A stretch of 64,000 bases of DNA from Hydractinia symbiolongicarpus. Taxonomy: Eukaryota; Cnidaria; Hydrozoa; Anthoathecata; Hydractiniidae. The notes under the pieces are model-generated. The model did no database searches and had not been told where the DNA came from. It saw only the letters and a program-made list of their open reading frames with translations. Below, in pieces: positions 12,598 to 24,967 of the stretch (its first letter is position 1; every line of letters starts with the position of its first letter). The stretch spans positions 4,714,001 to 4,778,000 of the forward strand of contig NC_079878.1 of NCBI RefSeq assembly GCF_029227915.1, given 5' to 3'. The position numbers and the translations under genes were made by a program.

Positions 12598-12705
12598 TAT
12601 TTCCAGTTCCGTTCGATGTGCTATTCTGGCGTGATTTGCTTAATATAGCAATAGAACAGATTCACTCTACGACTTGCTTGCAAGGATAAGAAATTTTAGA
12701 GAAAA

Positions 12706-13280
12706 ATGGCGTATAAATTCCAAGCAACAGTTTCAGCTCGTGGATACCATGTGTATAAAAACGTCATTTGGATTGATGTTAAAAAAACGACCTTGTTTCT
12801 GTTGAAATCGAGGACGATAATACGTCCAAGAAAATCGAAATAATATTGGAATGACTTCGCCACAACTAAAAACTGTAGGACATGTTCCGAAAGAAACATC
12901 AAGGCATGTATTCTTCTTCGTGAAAGAGGAGAGCGAAAAAATAGATGGTTTTGTACATTTCACTCTACCGACCGTCACCTATTCCCGCAGGTGGTTTAGA
13001 AATCCCCTTGATATTGCCATTTAAGAGCCCGATGTTTTTGACACATGAAAAAATGAAGCAGTTCATAACAACTTTGTATTCGTATGATTATTAAGGAATC
13101 GAAAAAGAAGATGATGACGATGAAGACAACGAAATCCACTTTGCAGTGGAAGAAAAAAACTGATGGCGATGACTGTAGTGAAGTTATTGAGCAAAGGCAA
13201 AAAAGAAAAAGGCCGCCGATAATTTCATACACCGCCACAGGCGAAGATGGAGATGAACTTGAAGAAAATAAAGACGATTG
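12706..13280 (+). pseudogene. HIRAN-like domain protein remnant
   Basis: Starting at MAYKFQATVSARGYHVYKN, successive frames give DLVSVEIEDDNTSKK, LKTVGHVPKETSRHVFFFVK, then YRPSPIPAGGLEIPLILPFK and EKMKQFITTLYSYDY, ending in an acidic tail. GHVP with the later GGLEIP pattern resembles HIRAN-like repeat-family proteins of invertebrates. At least three frameshifts and two stops (after SYDY and in the acid tail) show it is dead. It lies about 100 bp beyond the pogo element, which appears to be a separate insertion. The family call is by memory of pattern, not a search. Confidence 0.45.
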
Positions 13281-14920
13281 AACAATTATTTATAAGAACG
13301 ATTATTTGTTATTATTTTTGACTCGATTATTAAAGTATGCCATAACCTCTTGACGGTTACTCATACTTTACGTTTTTGATACAGCATACGTTCTTGATAC
13401 AGAATTTAAAGAATAATAAATTTTAGATTTGGACAAAAATTTTTGTCGGACTAAATTTTTTGTCTGACGAAAAAATAACCCGACATTTTTTTGTTCGATA
13501 AGGTAGACACTTTTTTAAAGGTTCAAACTGACAGATTAAAAAAAAAATAATGAAATGTCATCACATGTATTTTATCTTTCTGTGAAAAATGCTCAAAAAA
13601 AATTACTGGAATATCTGTCAAATAAAGAAAAGAACCATAGAAATCTTTGTAACAATATGTGTCTTTTCATTCTGAGGAGAAGATTAAAGAGCTGAAAAAT
13701 TTCAACATGTTTGTTCTATTTTTATTTCTATTAATCAAAACTATATATCCATGAGTTATTTTGAAGGCGTATAAAACTTATTGATTTCCGCCGGCGAAGG
13801 CGGAATCTTTAATATCGCCTGGGAAGATAGAGATAGAGATAGAGAGATAGATAGATAGACGCCTAAAACTCATCCAGGCTAAAGCTTAAATCGTCGTTTT
13901 GACAGATTTTTTCTGAGAACGAGGCTAAAATGAGTTTTAAGCCAATAAGAATCCTAACAGTGCAACAAATTGTTTTTTTATCCAATGAACAATACTTTAT
14001 TTTAAAGTTTATAATCCAAAGTTAAAGCTCGTGCAGTGTAGCATAATGAAGATCGCCTTATAATGCGCCATATTTGATGTTATTAACGTCATTTCGCTCT
14101 GTACAATTTTGCAAGCACGTAGACTAAAGCTAATTATTCATGAATTTTAATTTAGGGGAATTGTTGAGGCTGAATATTTTTGGTGAAAGATTTATAGCTA
14201 TAAAATCGTGACAATGTGTCATAAAAGAAAAAATTAAGAATATGTAGTCTGAAAAAAAACTTTCCTAACTGATTATGTAAAAAAAAATAAAAATGTTGTC
14301 ACCTTTAAAGTTATTTTTAAAGTTGTTTTTCAGAGAAAAAGAGAAAATAGATAAATTTTCAGCCTTTCCGTTGTTCTTATTTTGTTTTTATTGTTCATCA
14401 ATTTTCAGGATTATTATTTTTCTTTTAAAATTGTTCTTATATAGAAATGAAGTTTATGTAAGTTAAGTTAGCTATGATTTACAGTTACAATAATAATCAA
14501 AAGTTGAATTTTAAAATTTTAGAATATACAATGATTTTGTTCCCCCAGTCCTCTTCAAAGTTCAGTACTTTTTCAGATTATTGCTAATGGCGGAAATCTT
14601 TAAGCCACAGGGCTTCTTGTTTTAAAGATCTAAGGTTAACAGGGAATTTTCAGCGCGAGACATTAACTAACGGAGGGGAAATTTACGGCATGAATGAATC
14701 AACGGAGTTTATTTAATGTTATTTACGTTGTTTACTTGCTTCGTTATTTTCGTGGAACAAGGTATATTATGAAATAAAAATGATTAAACGGATATGTGGT
14801 TATACTTTTAAAGTTATGTTTCCAAATCCTAGTTCTTCCATTTGGATTAGCCATTGCTTACGTTTTTAAATAACTTTTTGTTAAGAAATGGAGGGGGGAA
14901 GAAATAAAATGATTTGTAAA
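13281..14920. other. Intergenic; simple repeats
   Basis: Contains a GATAGA-rich microsatellite at about 13827-13860 and otherwise AT-rich unique-looking sequence. CGCCGGCGAAGGCGGAATCTTTAA near 13791 and GGCGGAAATCTTTAAGCC near 14590 share a motif. No gene seen. Confidence 0.4.
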
Positions 14921-14921
14921 G

Positions 14922-15400
14922 TTGCGCAATGGTTATGAGCATGTCTCAAATATTCTGAAAAAAATCAAACAAGATTTAAGTGCTGCAGGATTTACTTTTA
15001 ATTTACAAACAACAAAACCCTATCCACACAAACAAGCGAAAGGGTTAGGTTTTATAATTGACACAAACAAAATGGTATTACAGATTCCCACAGAAGAAAA
15101 AATCGTCAAAAAATTGCGTTTAATTAATTTTGCGTTATCAAAACAATATTTTGTTGCTGGTGAATTTTAAAAACTGTAGGACATCTAATATCAATGTATT
15201 TTGTTAATGGGACCACTCTCAGGTTTGTTTATATATAGAATATAGAAACTGGAATTATTTAGTTTCGTACTTTGAAAGAAGACAAATCAACAAAATTTGA
15301 ACTAGCATTTTGGGAAGGGAATTTATCTAAAATCAATGGTTTTGCTATAAAACATAACCCAACAACAAAGTAGTTGATTCAGACGCGGTTTTGGATAGGA
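14922..15400 (+). pseudogene. DIRS-like reverse transcriptase fragment
   Basis: The frame from 14922 reads YEHVSNILKKIKQDLSAAGF, then KGLGFIIDTNKMVLQIPTEE and KLRLINFALSKQYF, the thumb/connection pattern of DIRS-type reverse transcriptases (LGFxIDTxxM...IPxEK). It stops at about 15168, and the sense continues one frame over as KTVGHLISMYFVNG, then FELAFWEGNLSKINGF. Multiple breaks and missing ends make it a remnant. A tyrosine recombinase or split repeats, which would confirm DIRS, were not found. Confidence 0.55.
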
Positions 15401-15684
15401 CGGATACATTTTACAACTTGTAAAACGTGTACGGAAGAAAAAGTATTTAAAGTCGTGTGAAAGAAGAAAAAAGTGTACGTATCAATCAAAACAAAAATTA
15501 TACACCAAATGCAGCAGGTCGGGGTATTAAACTGGTTACAAATTGGGGTAGGTTTAGGATTACAAAGTGCGACAAAATGGGTCACAAAGTGCGACGGGAT
15601 TCAAAGTCATACACTATGTTGTCTACATCAGTCACCCTCCGAGACCTATTGCTCGTGATTCGATCTCAAAATTAAACGAAACAA

Positions 15685-15725
15685 GACGTATAATATACGT
15701 AACTAGTTTACGTATATTATACGTC
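15685..15725. repeat. Perfect 18-bp-arm palindrome
   Basis: The arms GACGTATAATATACGTAA and their exact inverse flank a 5-nt CTAGT loop. It may be a cruciform-forming site or a tiny foldback, and no gene is near enough to call it a terminator. Confidence 0.8.
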
Positions 15726-15850
15726 TCGCCAACAAAGTTTATAAAAAGCTGTCTATGAAATTGTGATTTCTGTTACGAAGCTGGAGTATGCTGACTGACA
15801 GGAAGAAGAAAGACCACAAGCTCCACCTAAAATTTTTGAAATTCAGTAAA

Positions 15851-15864
15851 CCCCCCCCCCCCCC

Positions 15865-15898
<34 letters not shown>
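15851..15898. repeat. Poly(C)15-poly(A)33 tract
   Basis: Fifteen C residues pass directly into 33 A residues. It could be a retroposon tail or a purely slippage-derived tract, and exact length is uncertain in any assembly. Confidence 0.85.
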
Positions 15899-15900
<2 letters not shown>

Positions 15901-16055
15901 GGTTATAAGAAAGTCACTTAGTGAGAAAAAGCAAAATAAAGAAAAATAATATACGATCTTAATTGTTCGAAAAAGGAAATAGCTTTAGTTAAAAAAAAAA
16001 CAACAAATTACTAGAAAAAAGAAAAATTACAGCCTATCATTCATGGTTGAAAGTT

Positions 16056-16275
16056 AAAATTTTGATGTCACTATCATGTTCAGCATACTTTTTTGGTTAA
16101 CTTTGTCAAATTTTGTTGAAAATAAAGTAATTTTAATTTTCGGACCAATTTTGGCCTAAAATGAAATTTAGGTGACAAAAAGCAAAATTTTGATGTCACT
16201 ATTATGTTCAGCATTATTTCTTTTTGTTAACTGTGCCAAATTTTGTCGAAAACAAATACCAATTTTGGCCGATGA
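16056..16275. repeat. Diverged direct repeat, about 138-bp period
   Basis: AAAATTTTGATGTCACTATCATGTTCAGCAT at 16056 recurs at 16194 with one change, and the downstream pieces (GTTAACTNTGNCAAATTTTG, ACCAATTTTGGCC) match as well. There are two copies only. Past it, 16408-16425 has a tRNA-like B-box (GTTCGAATC on the minus strand) but no accompanying A box was confirmed. Confidence 0.65.
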
Positions 16276-17377
16276 CTTCTAAGTACTTAGAGAGTTTAGG
16301 TATGAAGTTTAAATTTGTGACGTTTCAATTGGTTAGTTAGTTACGAGTTGGAAACACATCCTCGCAGGCGAGATAGTAAAAAGAAAAAAAAAAGTAAAAA
16401 TAGTTACCAAGATGAGATTCGAACACACGACTAATCCCGTGTCGGTGAAAAAAAAAAAATTTCCATTTTGGGACGGACAGCTGTATTTGAATACCCTAGC
16501 ATCTGCGAGCTAGTGTAAAAAGCCCATTTTTAGTCGATTCTTCCATATCTACGATCTACTCTTCAAAATGTGATATACAGATGTTCATTTATTTTTAATT
16601 TTTTTAAATTTGCATTAAGTTTGTGTATCCCGTGTTTTAAGTACGTTTCTCCTTTTGTTTTACCCGTTGCGTTTACACTGTAGATTTTTAGGCATGATTT
16701 ATTTTAACGAAATTAGACGTTATTAGAATATCTATATTTTATTATGTAATAGGTCTTATATATCTAAATATATCTTCTTCTATGCATGTTTTTTCAGAGA
16801 AAACACATTTTTGTTAATTTAAGTCTGATATTATAGCTACTCTTAGATCGACTGGCTTCTTGTTGAAGAGCATTTTAAAGGTACACTACAGGGTCGTAAT
16901 GTTTCAGGAAGATCCACTTTAAAGCTAAGAAACAACCAGGCTGGACTTTAATCCTTGCTTACTGTTGCGTAGCATTGTCAAAAATTGATATGTGGGTAGT
17001 TTGTTGATATTCCGTTAAGTTACTTGGGTGCGTAATATTGTCTATCAGAATAGACAATATTGTGCAAACGTAACACGAATAATAATAATTATGGCGATTT
17101 GATTTTCGTACATGCGCAGGCGATTCTGAAATTGATACAATATTTGGGGCGAATCTGATGACAAGTAACTCTTTAATTAATAGGTGGATATATAATTTAA
17201 CGCCAGGTAATTTCATGACGCAGTTAATTTGCGCAGGCTAAATGTAACCGTCGCGCGCAATTTTATGCAAAGATCAATGTCCCACAACAGGAGAAGTAGT
17301 AGTTAAGGAAATGAATTATATTCTATTAACCCTATGTTTCTTTTAATTTCCCAAATTCATCTATCCACGAAAAGTAA
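16276..17377. other. Intergenic 3' flank of the secreted-protein gene
   Basis: AT-rich, with one hairpin at 17036-17060 (AATATTGTCTATCAGAATAGACAATATT). No supported coding frame. Confidence 0.4.
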
Positions 17378-19195
17378 TTAAGTTAGCACGATTTTTTCCG
17401 CATTTGTAATCACAGTTTCGGTTAAATTAACCTTTGAAGAGCTCGTGAAGAGATGTTTTTTAGTTGAAGGTATTTTCGTCGTTGTTGCATTCTTCTGTGT
17501 TGCAGGTAAGGTAGCCATCAGATTCGTACTGTTTTGACGTTCACGTGATATCAATGACGTCATATTCGAACTTCCCGTTGTTATTTTTTTTGTCGATTTT
17601 GCAGCTGTTAATGTTGTCGTTGTTGATGTTGTTGCATTTGTCGTTGTCGTTGTTCTAACTGTTGTAGTTGTTGGAGCTTTAGTGTTGGGTTCGGCTGTCG
17701 CTAAAAGTAAAGGGAGCTTTATACTAAATATAGGCAAGGATTGACAAGTTATCGTTCAAGATAACTTGATGCGCACAGTTCTTCATGCTTGATTTTCACG
17801 TGTGTGTTTTTTATGTTGCGTAGCGCCAAGTTAGTTTTGAGAGGGATTGGACCTTTTACTCTATTCAATTAAAAGGTTAGATACAGAACAATAAATAGTG
17901 ACATTTTTTGCGATTTGGGATACTTATTCAAATTTACGTTAAAAATTCAGCGATAGCTTGCAAACTCAGGAAGTACTTTTGACATCGGGTGATAATATAC
18001 GGTAACGCCCTTGGTTGTGTCTTTATAATAATAGTCGCGTTCCATCTATCTGTTTGTGCGCGAGAAAAATGTCGTGTACGGAAACACGAAATGCGACATA
18101 TAAAAGACGGGCAACCCTGTGAAATTATTCACAGTCCACAGAATAGTCTGTATAGCCTAAAGTAAATAATATTTTTTAAATTTTCTTTGACGACTTTTAT
18201 AAAACATTGACTATAAAACTGTTCTGTCGACAACGAGGAAAACCGTATTCTAATGAAAATTTCGTTAGAATTTCACATTTGATCAATGCTATGAAAACAA
18301 TTTTAAGAAGCATACATACTTTGTTGTCCACTAGCGCATAGGTAGACAGCAAAATGTTCTCCATCTTCACACTCTAAACCAAAACATGGATTTGTTGGCG
18401 ACGAGTATACCTCACCATTCTTCAAGATTCTTCCTGCAACTAAATCAAAAAATAAATAAATTAATTGTCGTACTAGAATTTATTATTCCCGTTGCGAGAT
18501 TAGTGTTTCAAACGAAATAAACGTTGGTTTACTTAAGGGTACTATAATGGTACAGACATTTCAGTAAATTCATTATTTTTTTAAAAGTTCTGTTATGAAA
18601 AAAAAATATTTTATTGGATATAAAAGTAAATTAAATTGTCTATAAGATAATATAAATATGAAATTTAATTTTTTTTTCTAAGTAGCCATAAAACTTCATT
18701 TTTGTTTTTCACTAAAACGCCAGTAACTTCCCTTCGCCGGGTGCAAATTTCCAGATGGAAACTAAGCTTTTACAGTATCCTTAAAGTTTGATTTCCATCT
18801 GGCCTTAATTCGCGTTAATCGGGTGCTCTAATTAGTGTTGATTTTTACGCCTAATGGAAAAGTCTATGAATAATTAGCGCACCTATTTTAACTCCGATTG
18901 TTGCGCGGGCTCAATATAATTTTTTTTTTGTTATTTTAACGCGAATTAAAATCAGCATATTATACAAACATTTTTGAAAAGAACGAACAAAAAAAGTTTT
19001 TTTTTCAAAGATTTTACATTAATTTTTCCGGTAGATGATTTTGCAGTAGAAATGTAGCAACAAACTTTAGTCTTGAAAGTTATATCACTTACTGTAGCAA
19101 TCTTCTTCCCGTCCAAACAACCTGTACGGTCTGCAATATACACATTCGATTAAAATTATTAGTAACACAAGGAGACCACCTGATATTGGTCTCAT
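17378..19195 (-). CDS. Secreted Cys-rich/Thr-rich protein, 3 exons, 181 aa
   Basis: Assembled by hand from three minus-strand exons: 19195-19093, 18439-18320 and 17700-17378. Introns begin GTAAGT and GTATGT, end TTTAG and TTTTAG, and both fall after codon position 1. Exon 1 encodes a signal peptide (MRPISGGLLVLLIILIECVY). Exon 2 encodes a compact four-Cys unit (Cys-Tyr, then NPCFGLEC and AVYLC) resembling a short von Willebrand C-like module. Exon 3 is a mucin-like Thr/Ser/Lys domain with several Asn-X-Ser/Thr sites and no anchor, so the product should be secreted and heavily O-glycosylated. The family is not recognised and the VWC resemblance is only by Cys spacing. The intact frame across two junctions argues strongly for a real gene. 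Confidence 0.75.
18020..18146 (+). mobile_element. Degraded Helitron-like mini-element in intron 2
   Basis: Begins TCTTTATAATAATAGTCGCG and ends at ATAG before T. Near its 3' end are ACGGGCAACCCTGTG and TTCACAG, parallel to the better copy at 62112-62240, and its length is nearly the same (127 versus 129 bp). The 3' hairpin has decayed. Confidence 0.5.
18750..18952. repeat. Nested inverted repeats in intron 1
   Basis: CCAGATGGAAA (18752) pairs with TTTCCATCTGG (18790), and TTAATTCGCGTTAA (18805) pairs with TTAACGCGAATTAA (18937). It is likely a foldback MITE fragment inside the intron of the secreted-protein gene. Confidence 0.5.
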
Positions 19196-22100
19196 CTCTA
19201 AATTGAAAAAGAAACACAAAAAGTATATAAAAGAATCAGTAAAAAAGATCTACGTTAAGAGCACAAATTTTCCCAGGCTAAAGGTTCATGAACCCCTAAA
19301 TGCAATGGGAAAGGAATAAACATTCGCAAATGAAGAAATGTAAAACCATTCCCTGGCTTAAAATTCCCTTCTTAGTAAGAAAAAATAACTTTTTTTTCTG
19401 AAAAAAATCGCTTAATACTTAATGCATCCCAGTGAAAGATGCGTAGTCCTTTTTTCGAATTCTAAAGACAATGGGTTCATTAAAAAACTTTAAAATTTAG
19501 GAAAAGAGTAAATACTTTTTAAAGTATTCAAAACCAGTAAATTGAGCAAAAATTTGCGTGCCAAACTTCATTTGATATAAGACAAGGTGATCCCATTGGC
19601 TGGGAGATCGAGATCTGTTCGGAGTGCGTCGATACGAACCTCTCTTAAGCTTCCATCTTATTATAATGGTCTAAAGCAACACAGTGTGCGTTAATGCTGT
19701 GTGACCAACTATTTGAGTGAGCTAATGTGGAAAACACAGGAATTCCAATGAGAAAAACTGTAAACAACTTCTATACCCTGATGTCTAAGAAACAAACCTG
19801 AAGAAAAAGAAAACAGCACATAAAATATTTTTTGGCGTTCTTAAAAAATATATTTTGGATCCAGGAGTGGTGAGCACCATGGAAAAGCATTTGACGTGCA
19901 TAAGCATACCGCCCGATTCGTTGGGATGGTGTAAGTTTGTATTGTAGAGCAAACCTGATCACCTCACTTATAGAAATACTTTATCTTTACTATAAGTAAA
20001 GATATATCAGTAAAGGTAATATTTATCAGTACAGATATATCAGTATAGATAGACAAAACAGTTTATATCGTATAAAAAATAGTAAATATTTACTACGATC
20101 TTTTTCGGGTAAACATGTGCATATTGGGTTAAAAATGAAAGCAAAATATGCAGTACGTTTAATGGCTACAAATTATTGGTGGGATTACGACACATATTGG
20201 AAGGTTAAATGGGTTGTCACTTTTGAAGAAGGTTTGTGAATCTTTTTTGGAAGCTTTATCGTATTTTTGAAATGGGTACATATTCAAAGTAGTTTTGTTT
20301 TAACCCTAGACGTCAACCGTAGTTGAAATCTATTAAAGTAAAAGATGGGATGTATTTTGACTTGTCTACGTCTCGCACTTGCTTTGTAACGCAATCCTCA
20401 AATTTTTACTCTTTTTTTAGTTGTGTCAAAAACTCCTGGAAATTTTTCTGTTATGATCATGTGCGTATTTCATGGGATTTAATAAATGCAACGTTTTGGA
20501 ATGGAATTTTGATTTTTTTTTGAATTTTTTTTTTTACAAATTATTTTACTGATATATCTTTACTGTTAAATATTACCCGAATTTAAAATTTATAAGTATA
20601 GACCAGGCTTGCGAGGGGCAATCAGCGCAGCGGATTTCCCGTATATACCGTATGAGAATAGCTATTATTAACTTGGGCGCAGCGTATAAAAATCTTTTTT
20701 GCGATTTCGTATATCTATACTACAGTTCGCTTAATAACCAACTTCTTGCACAGATAAGTTATCAATAAGCTTTGTTCTCAGAAAGTTTTTGTCTCGATGA
20801 AATACAAAAACCATTACAATAAAAGAGGAGATATTTTATCCTGAGTGTAATTTGGCAATTGTTAAAATGACATTTTCAATTAAAATAACGAAAATTTGTC
20901 ACCGATTTATTTACTCAAGCAATTAAAAATGCATTTTTTTTCGTTTTTTGTTTTTTGTAGAAAAACAGACAAAGCAACCCGATAAAACGTTAACTTTTTT
21001 TGTACATATTTATGCTATCATGATTTTTGTTCTATTTGATAAAAATTGACTATAAAGTTGACCTTTATTATTTGTGAGAATTTGATTTGTTGAATTGTCG
21101 AATAATTTAAATTTGAAGAACGGTGATATATGGAGAACTTGGCGTTGATTATTTGTTTATAACGTAAAAAAGGACTGAGTCTAAGGTTGCAACACATTTC
21201 CCTATTGTTTAATTGTTGACACAGCTGCGCATTTTCGAACAATTGATTCAAAATTTGCTTTATTTTCATTTTGATAGCATTGAGCATTCTTTTCGTATTG
21301 CGTTTACATGTTACATCAAATCGAGATGTTTCTTATAGGAAGACACGCTACTAGTTTCTCAAACTCAAAAAAGAAAACAAAAAATCGATTCGCGTGCTAA
21401 ATTTTGTTCGTATTAATTTTGTTGAGCCATAACAGTTTCTCCCGTTAACAAATTTCGCTCGTGGATTGTCATTTTCAGCAATTTCCATGTGTATTAATTC
21501 TTGTTATTACCAAACTGAGACAAAGAATCAGGTTGCTAGATGATAAGATTGGATTACGGATTGCTTTAAAAGGATTTTGTATGGAGCCATACTAACCTCT
21601 TTGGAAAGCCATTATTAAATAATACCATAAAACTGTAAACAAACAAACAGAAACAAGAAAATACAAAGGGTTTCGTGAGTATTCCACTGACATTTTCGAA
21701 TTTTAAAACCCTAAAGAGAACTTCTCAAGCGATGTTACTACAGTTGGAATTATATGGCGACCACTCGAACTAAGTACCCCGTTTACTAGGGACTTAGACC
21801 CCCACCAACCCTCACTTGGCTATAAACTGTCATATTAACTATTTTAAAAACATCACAATAACAACTTTACATTTTGTTAGAACGTATTTTCAAGGAAAAA
21901 AATGATCTAGAGGTTCCAATTATCCATGGTTCCCTTAAATTTGGGAAAATATTATCATCACCAGCGAATTCCATTCAACTGAGTATTGTTAAATTAGGGT
22001 TTTAAAATTGTCGCATTCTTTATATAGAATATTATACACTTAATATTAAAGCAAGTGAGTCCAACCATCCTACCTCACATATAAGAAGACCTCAGATAAG

Positions 22101-22590
22101 CATAGTTAGTAGCATCATTCCATCACCTTAAGCCTTCTTGCGTTTGTTATAAACTGTGACGTATGATCAACCCACTCAGGTACAGACTTGCGTATCTATA
22201 ACATATTGCTATGAAACTTCAAAATTCTCGCTCGCATGGTAGTAAAAGATACTATGCATTGTGTTAAAACTCTTCACACGTCAAAGTGGTGGTATACATT
22301 TCATTTGTTCTTGTTTGGTTGTTGACATTTGAAGGTTTGGTGTTGTTTCCTGCAGACCGTGGGATTTCATTTTAATCAGAGTGCGAAAGAAAAAGGAGCT
22401 TCTAATATTCTGCACTCCTTCGTAGAGGTATTTAAAATAAAGAAGGTCCATGTTTTGAAATCGCATTTCTTGTGCGCCAAAAGGGAGCCTGGGAACCTTT
22501 CTTTGTACATGTAACATGATTGTAGAAGGGAAAACAGCATTTGAGACGCCATTGGCAAGGACGGTCGAATTGTTGTAAAGTTGTTCTTTA
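19196..22590. other. Long gene-poor stretch
   Basis: AGTAAAGATATATCAGTAA at 19996 recurs inverted at about 20546, a 19-20-bp pair 550 bp apart that could be MITE termini, but no target duplication is seen. Open frames up to 89 codons look random. The first 100 bases should hold the promoter of the secreted-protein gene, but no clear TATA box was placed. Confidence 0.4.
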
Positions 22591-22749
22591 AGGGGGATTT
22601 TCACGAAGCGAATTGAGCGGCGAATTCGACGGCGAATTGTATCTGAGCATGCGCAGTTTTGTTTGTTTTGATTTTGCATCGAACTGCGCATGTTCAGATA
22701 CAATTCGCCGTCGAATTCGCCGCTCAATTCGCTTCGTGAAAATCCCCCT
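22591..22749. mobile_element. Hairpin MITE with TTA duplication (PIF/Harbinger-like)
   Basis: Two arms of about 66 bp starting AGGGGGATTTTCACGAAGCG are inverted copies with a single visible mismatch, around a short T-rich loop. TTA flanks both ends (22588-22590, 22750-22752), the 3-bp target duplication typical of PIF/Harbinger. At 159 bp it encodes nothing. Open frames crossing it are produced by the hairpin. Confidence 0.8.
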
Positions 22750-22752
22750 TTA

Positions 22753-24967
22753 CAACCATGTTAAATGCACTGGCAACTAATTTATTGAGCAAAGTATGAA
22801 ATAAAACATCCCTTTTGGTATAGATAAAAAGATACATAATTTATATCATATTGGTAACATTACAATAATTTATGAAAGATTAATTATTACAATTATATAT
22901 ATATAAAATTCTTTTTCTTTCACAAAAACAATTTTTTAGATTGAAATACAAATAACATAATTTAGAAAAATATCCCGACAATATTACAACTTTATGGACT
23001 TCATCCCCGTTTTATATGTCAATAATCAACTGTTGTTAAATTTCTGCTTCTATTTTGTGAACGATATTCTTTTTCAAACCAACTCAAGCTCTGTCAGCCC
23101 AGATAGTTGTTGAATTAAATATATGGAAAGAAGAAAGCATAAAAAACATTAAAATGCACGGGAACAAGAAAATAAGCCATGAATAGCGCAATCTTTTCCC
23201 ATGTCGCACCATTCTCAAAATAATTTTTTTCATGAATGACGACTTTTTTTCACATCATCCTCGTCAAACTGCATACCAAACACATTCATCAAAACGTCAT
23301 ACAATACAATATATGAGCATCAATTAGAGCATCAATTTGATTTGACCGTATGTCAAAGTATTTTCACGTGATGAATCTTTGTTCTCAGTGTATGTGTTCC
23401 ACGCACAGTGTATTGCGTCGTCAGACAAAAAAAAAACAAAAGAAAAACATTTTTTCCTAAACTTAGAGAAGAATCTTTATAAAACAAAGAACTCTACTAA
23501 GTGATTTACTGCGCTTTCTTTCACATTTAATACAAATTAGGCCAGCGTTTAAGAAAAGAAAAAACTGATAGAAAGCAAACTCGTGCGGATACAGCTTTAC
23601 AGTAAGAACTTTTCTGCAGTAGTCAAAGATAAAATTAATTTAATAATTTAATTTAAATAAAAATTTAAGGGACTAATGGCATATTAAAAGAATTACGTTG
23701 AAATGTGGACATTCAGAATAGTGGAACGAGAAAACTGTTCAACAAAACTCATGATATTCTAACATTTCATTCATATCCTCCATGTTTTTCTTTTCTACGT
23801 ATTCCAATTTTTGATTAAATCGAAAAGATTTAATCAAAAATTTTACTGGAAGATGGGGATGAAATTGACTATAAAAAACAAAGCAACCCTACTGATGTCT
23901 TAAAAATATTTTGGCAGATATGTTTTGCTAAAGTTTTACTTTTTAAGATGGTTAACGGTTGCTTTGTTTGTTGCCTGTTTGTTTGCCTCTTCCAACACCC
24001 ACCATTTCCTAATTTGACAAAAAACTTCCCACGGTTACAGAGATATAAACACAGGTCACAGTCCCTTTTACGAATTAAACTTTTCAGTGTCGGAACATTT
24101 TAATTAGGTAAAGACACTTATTTTTTTATTTAAATATTAAGAAATGTTTATCCAAACTAAATGAAATTTTGAATGTATTTACAAAAAGTTGACTTTTACA
24201 GCTTTTAACTGGCTTTTAACTTTGAAAGGGTATACAAAACAATACTGACAGGGTGTTAAAGAAAAACTCAATTTACGAATCTCTCAAAGGGTTAACTAAC
24301 CTGATTTTGAATTGTACGAGAACATTCAGAGGGGAAGTTAACCCAAAAATTATTTTTTGATATTTCATTCAACTAGTCCATAAAATCATGAAAATATATA
24401 ACTCAGTTCCTGAATGATGTGCTTTCTTTGTGAACTAGATGCTGTTTCGCCTCCAAGAATTGTTGCGCGGCGCGTTTTCTACCGATGGTCTGGGATCGAA
24501 CAACAAAAATAATGTCAATGTGTTCAGAAACAAAAATTTGAGGTCGCGTATAGAAAAGCGTACTAGAATAAATTTCTACTGACAATTATTATTTCTTCAA
24601 AGTATCATACGCAGTTTAAAACATACCTGGAATAAATATTTATTCAAGAACTCTTGAATTTGTTGGTTATGCCAAGGCATGCAAACAAACGGAAAGTTTT
24701 GTTACAGCAACACTGGAGTAATTTTCCAAGGTAAAATAAACCAAATTTAATTAAGCAAAAAATAATATCTTTTCGAAAATATAATTTCTTCAGCTCTCTT
24801 TTTCACTGCTAAATATTTTTCTAAACTTTTTAAAACTGCTCGTGTTGTTACCACAGTCTAATTTGGGCTTTTTGTATTGTGTTTGATCACTCAAGCGCAT
24901 ATTCGGAATAAACATATATGACTTATTGTGAGATCTGTCAGGGGGTTATTTATTTAATGTTTATTTC
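22753..24967. other. Intergenic, nothing recognised
   Basis: AT-rich, with a short inverted pair ATTTTTGATTAAATCG / CGAAAAGATTTAATCAAAAATT near 23809-23842. No coding support. Confidence 0.4.

Noticed and set aside
19996-20565. MITE from 20-bp inverted pair AGTAAAGATATATCAGTAA
   Set aside because: AT-rich arms and no flanking duplication; chance or a decayed element.
22281-22727. 148-codon minus frame
   Set aside because: It runs through the hairpin MITE, and its first 45 codons are the arms of the hairpin. No domain.
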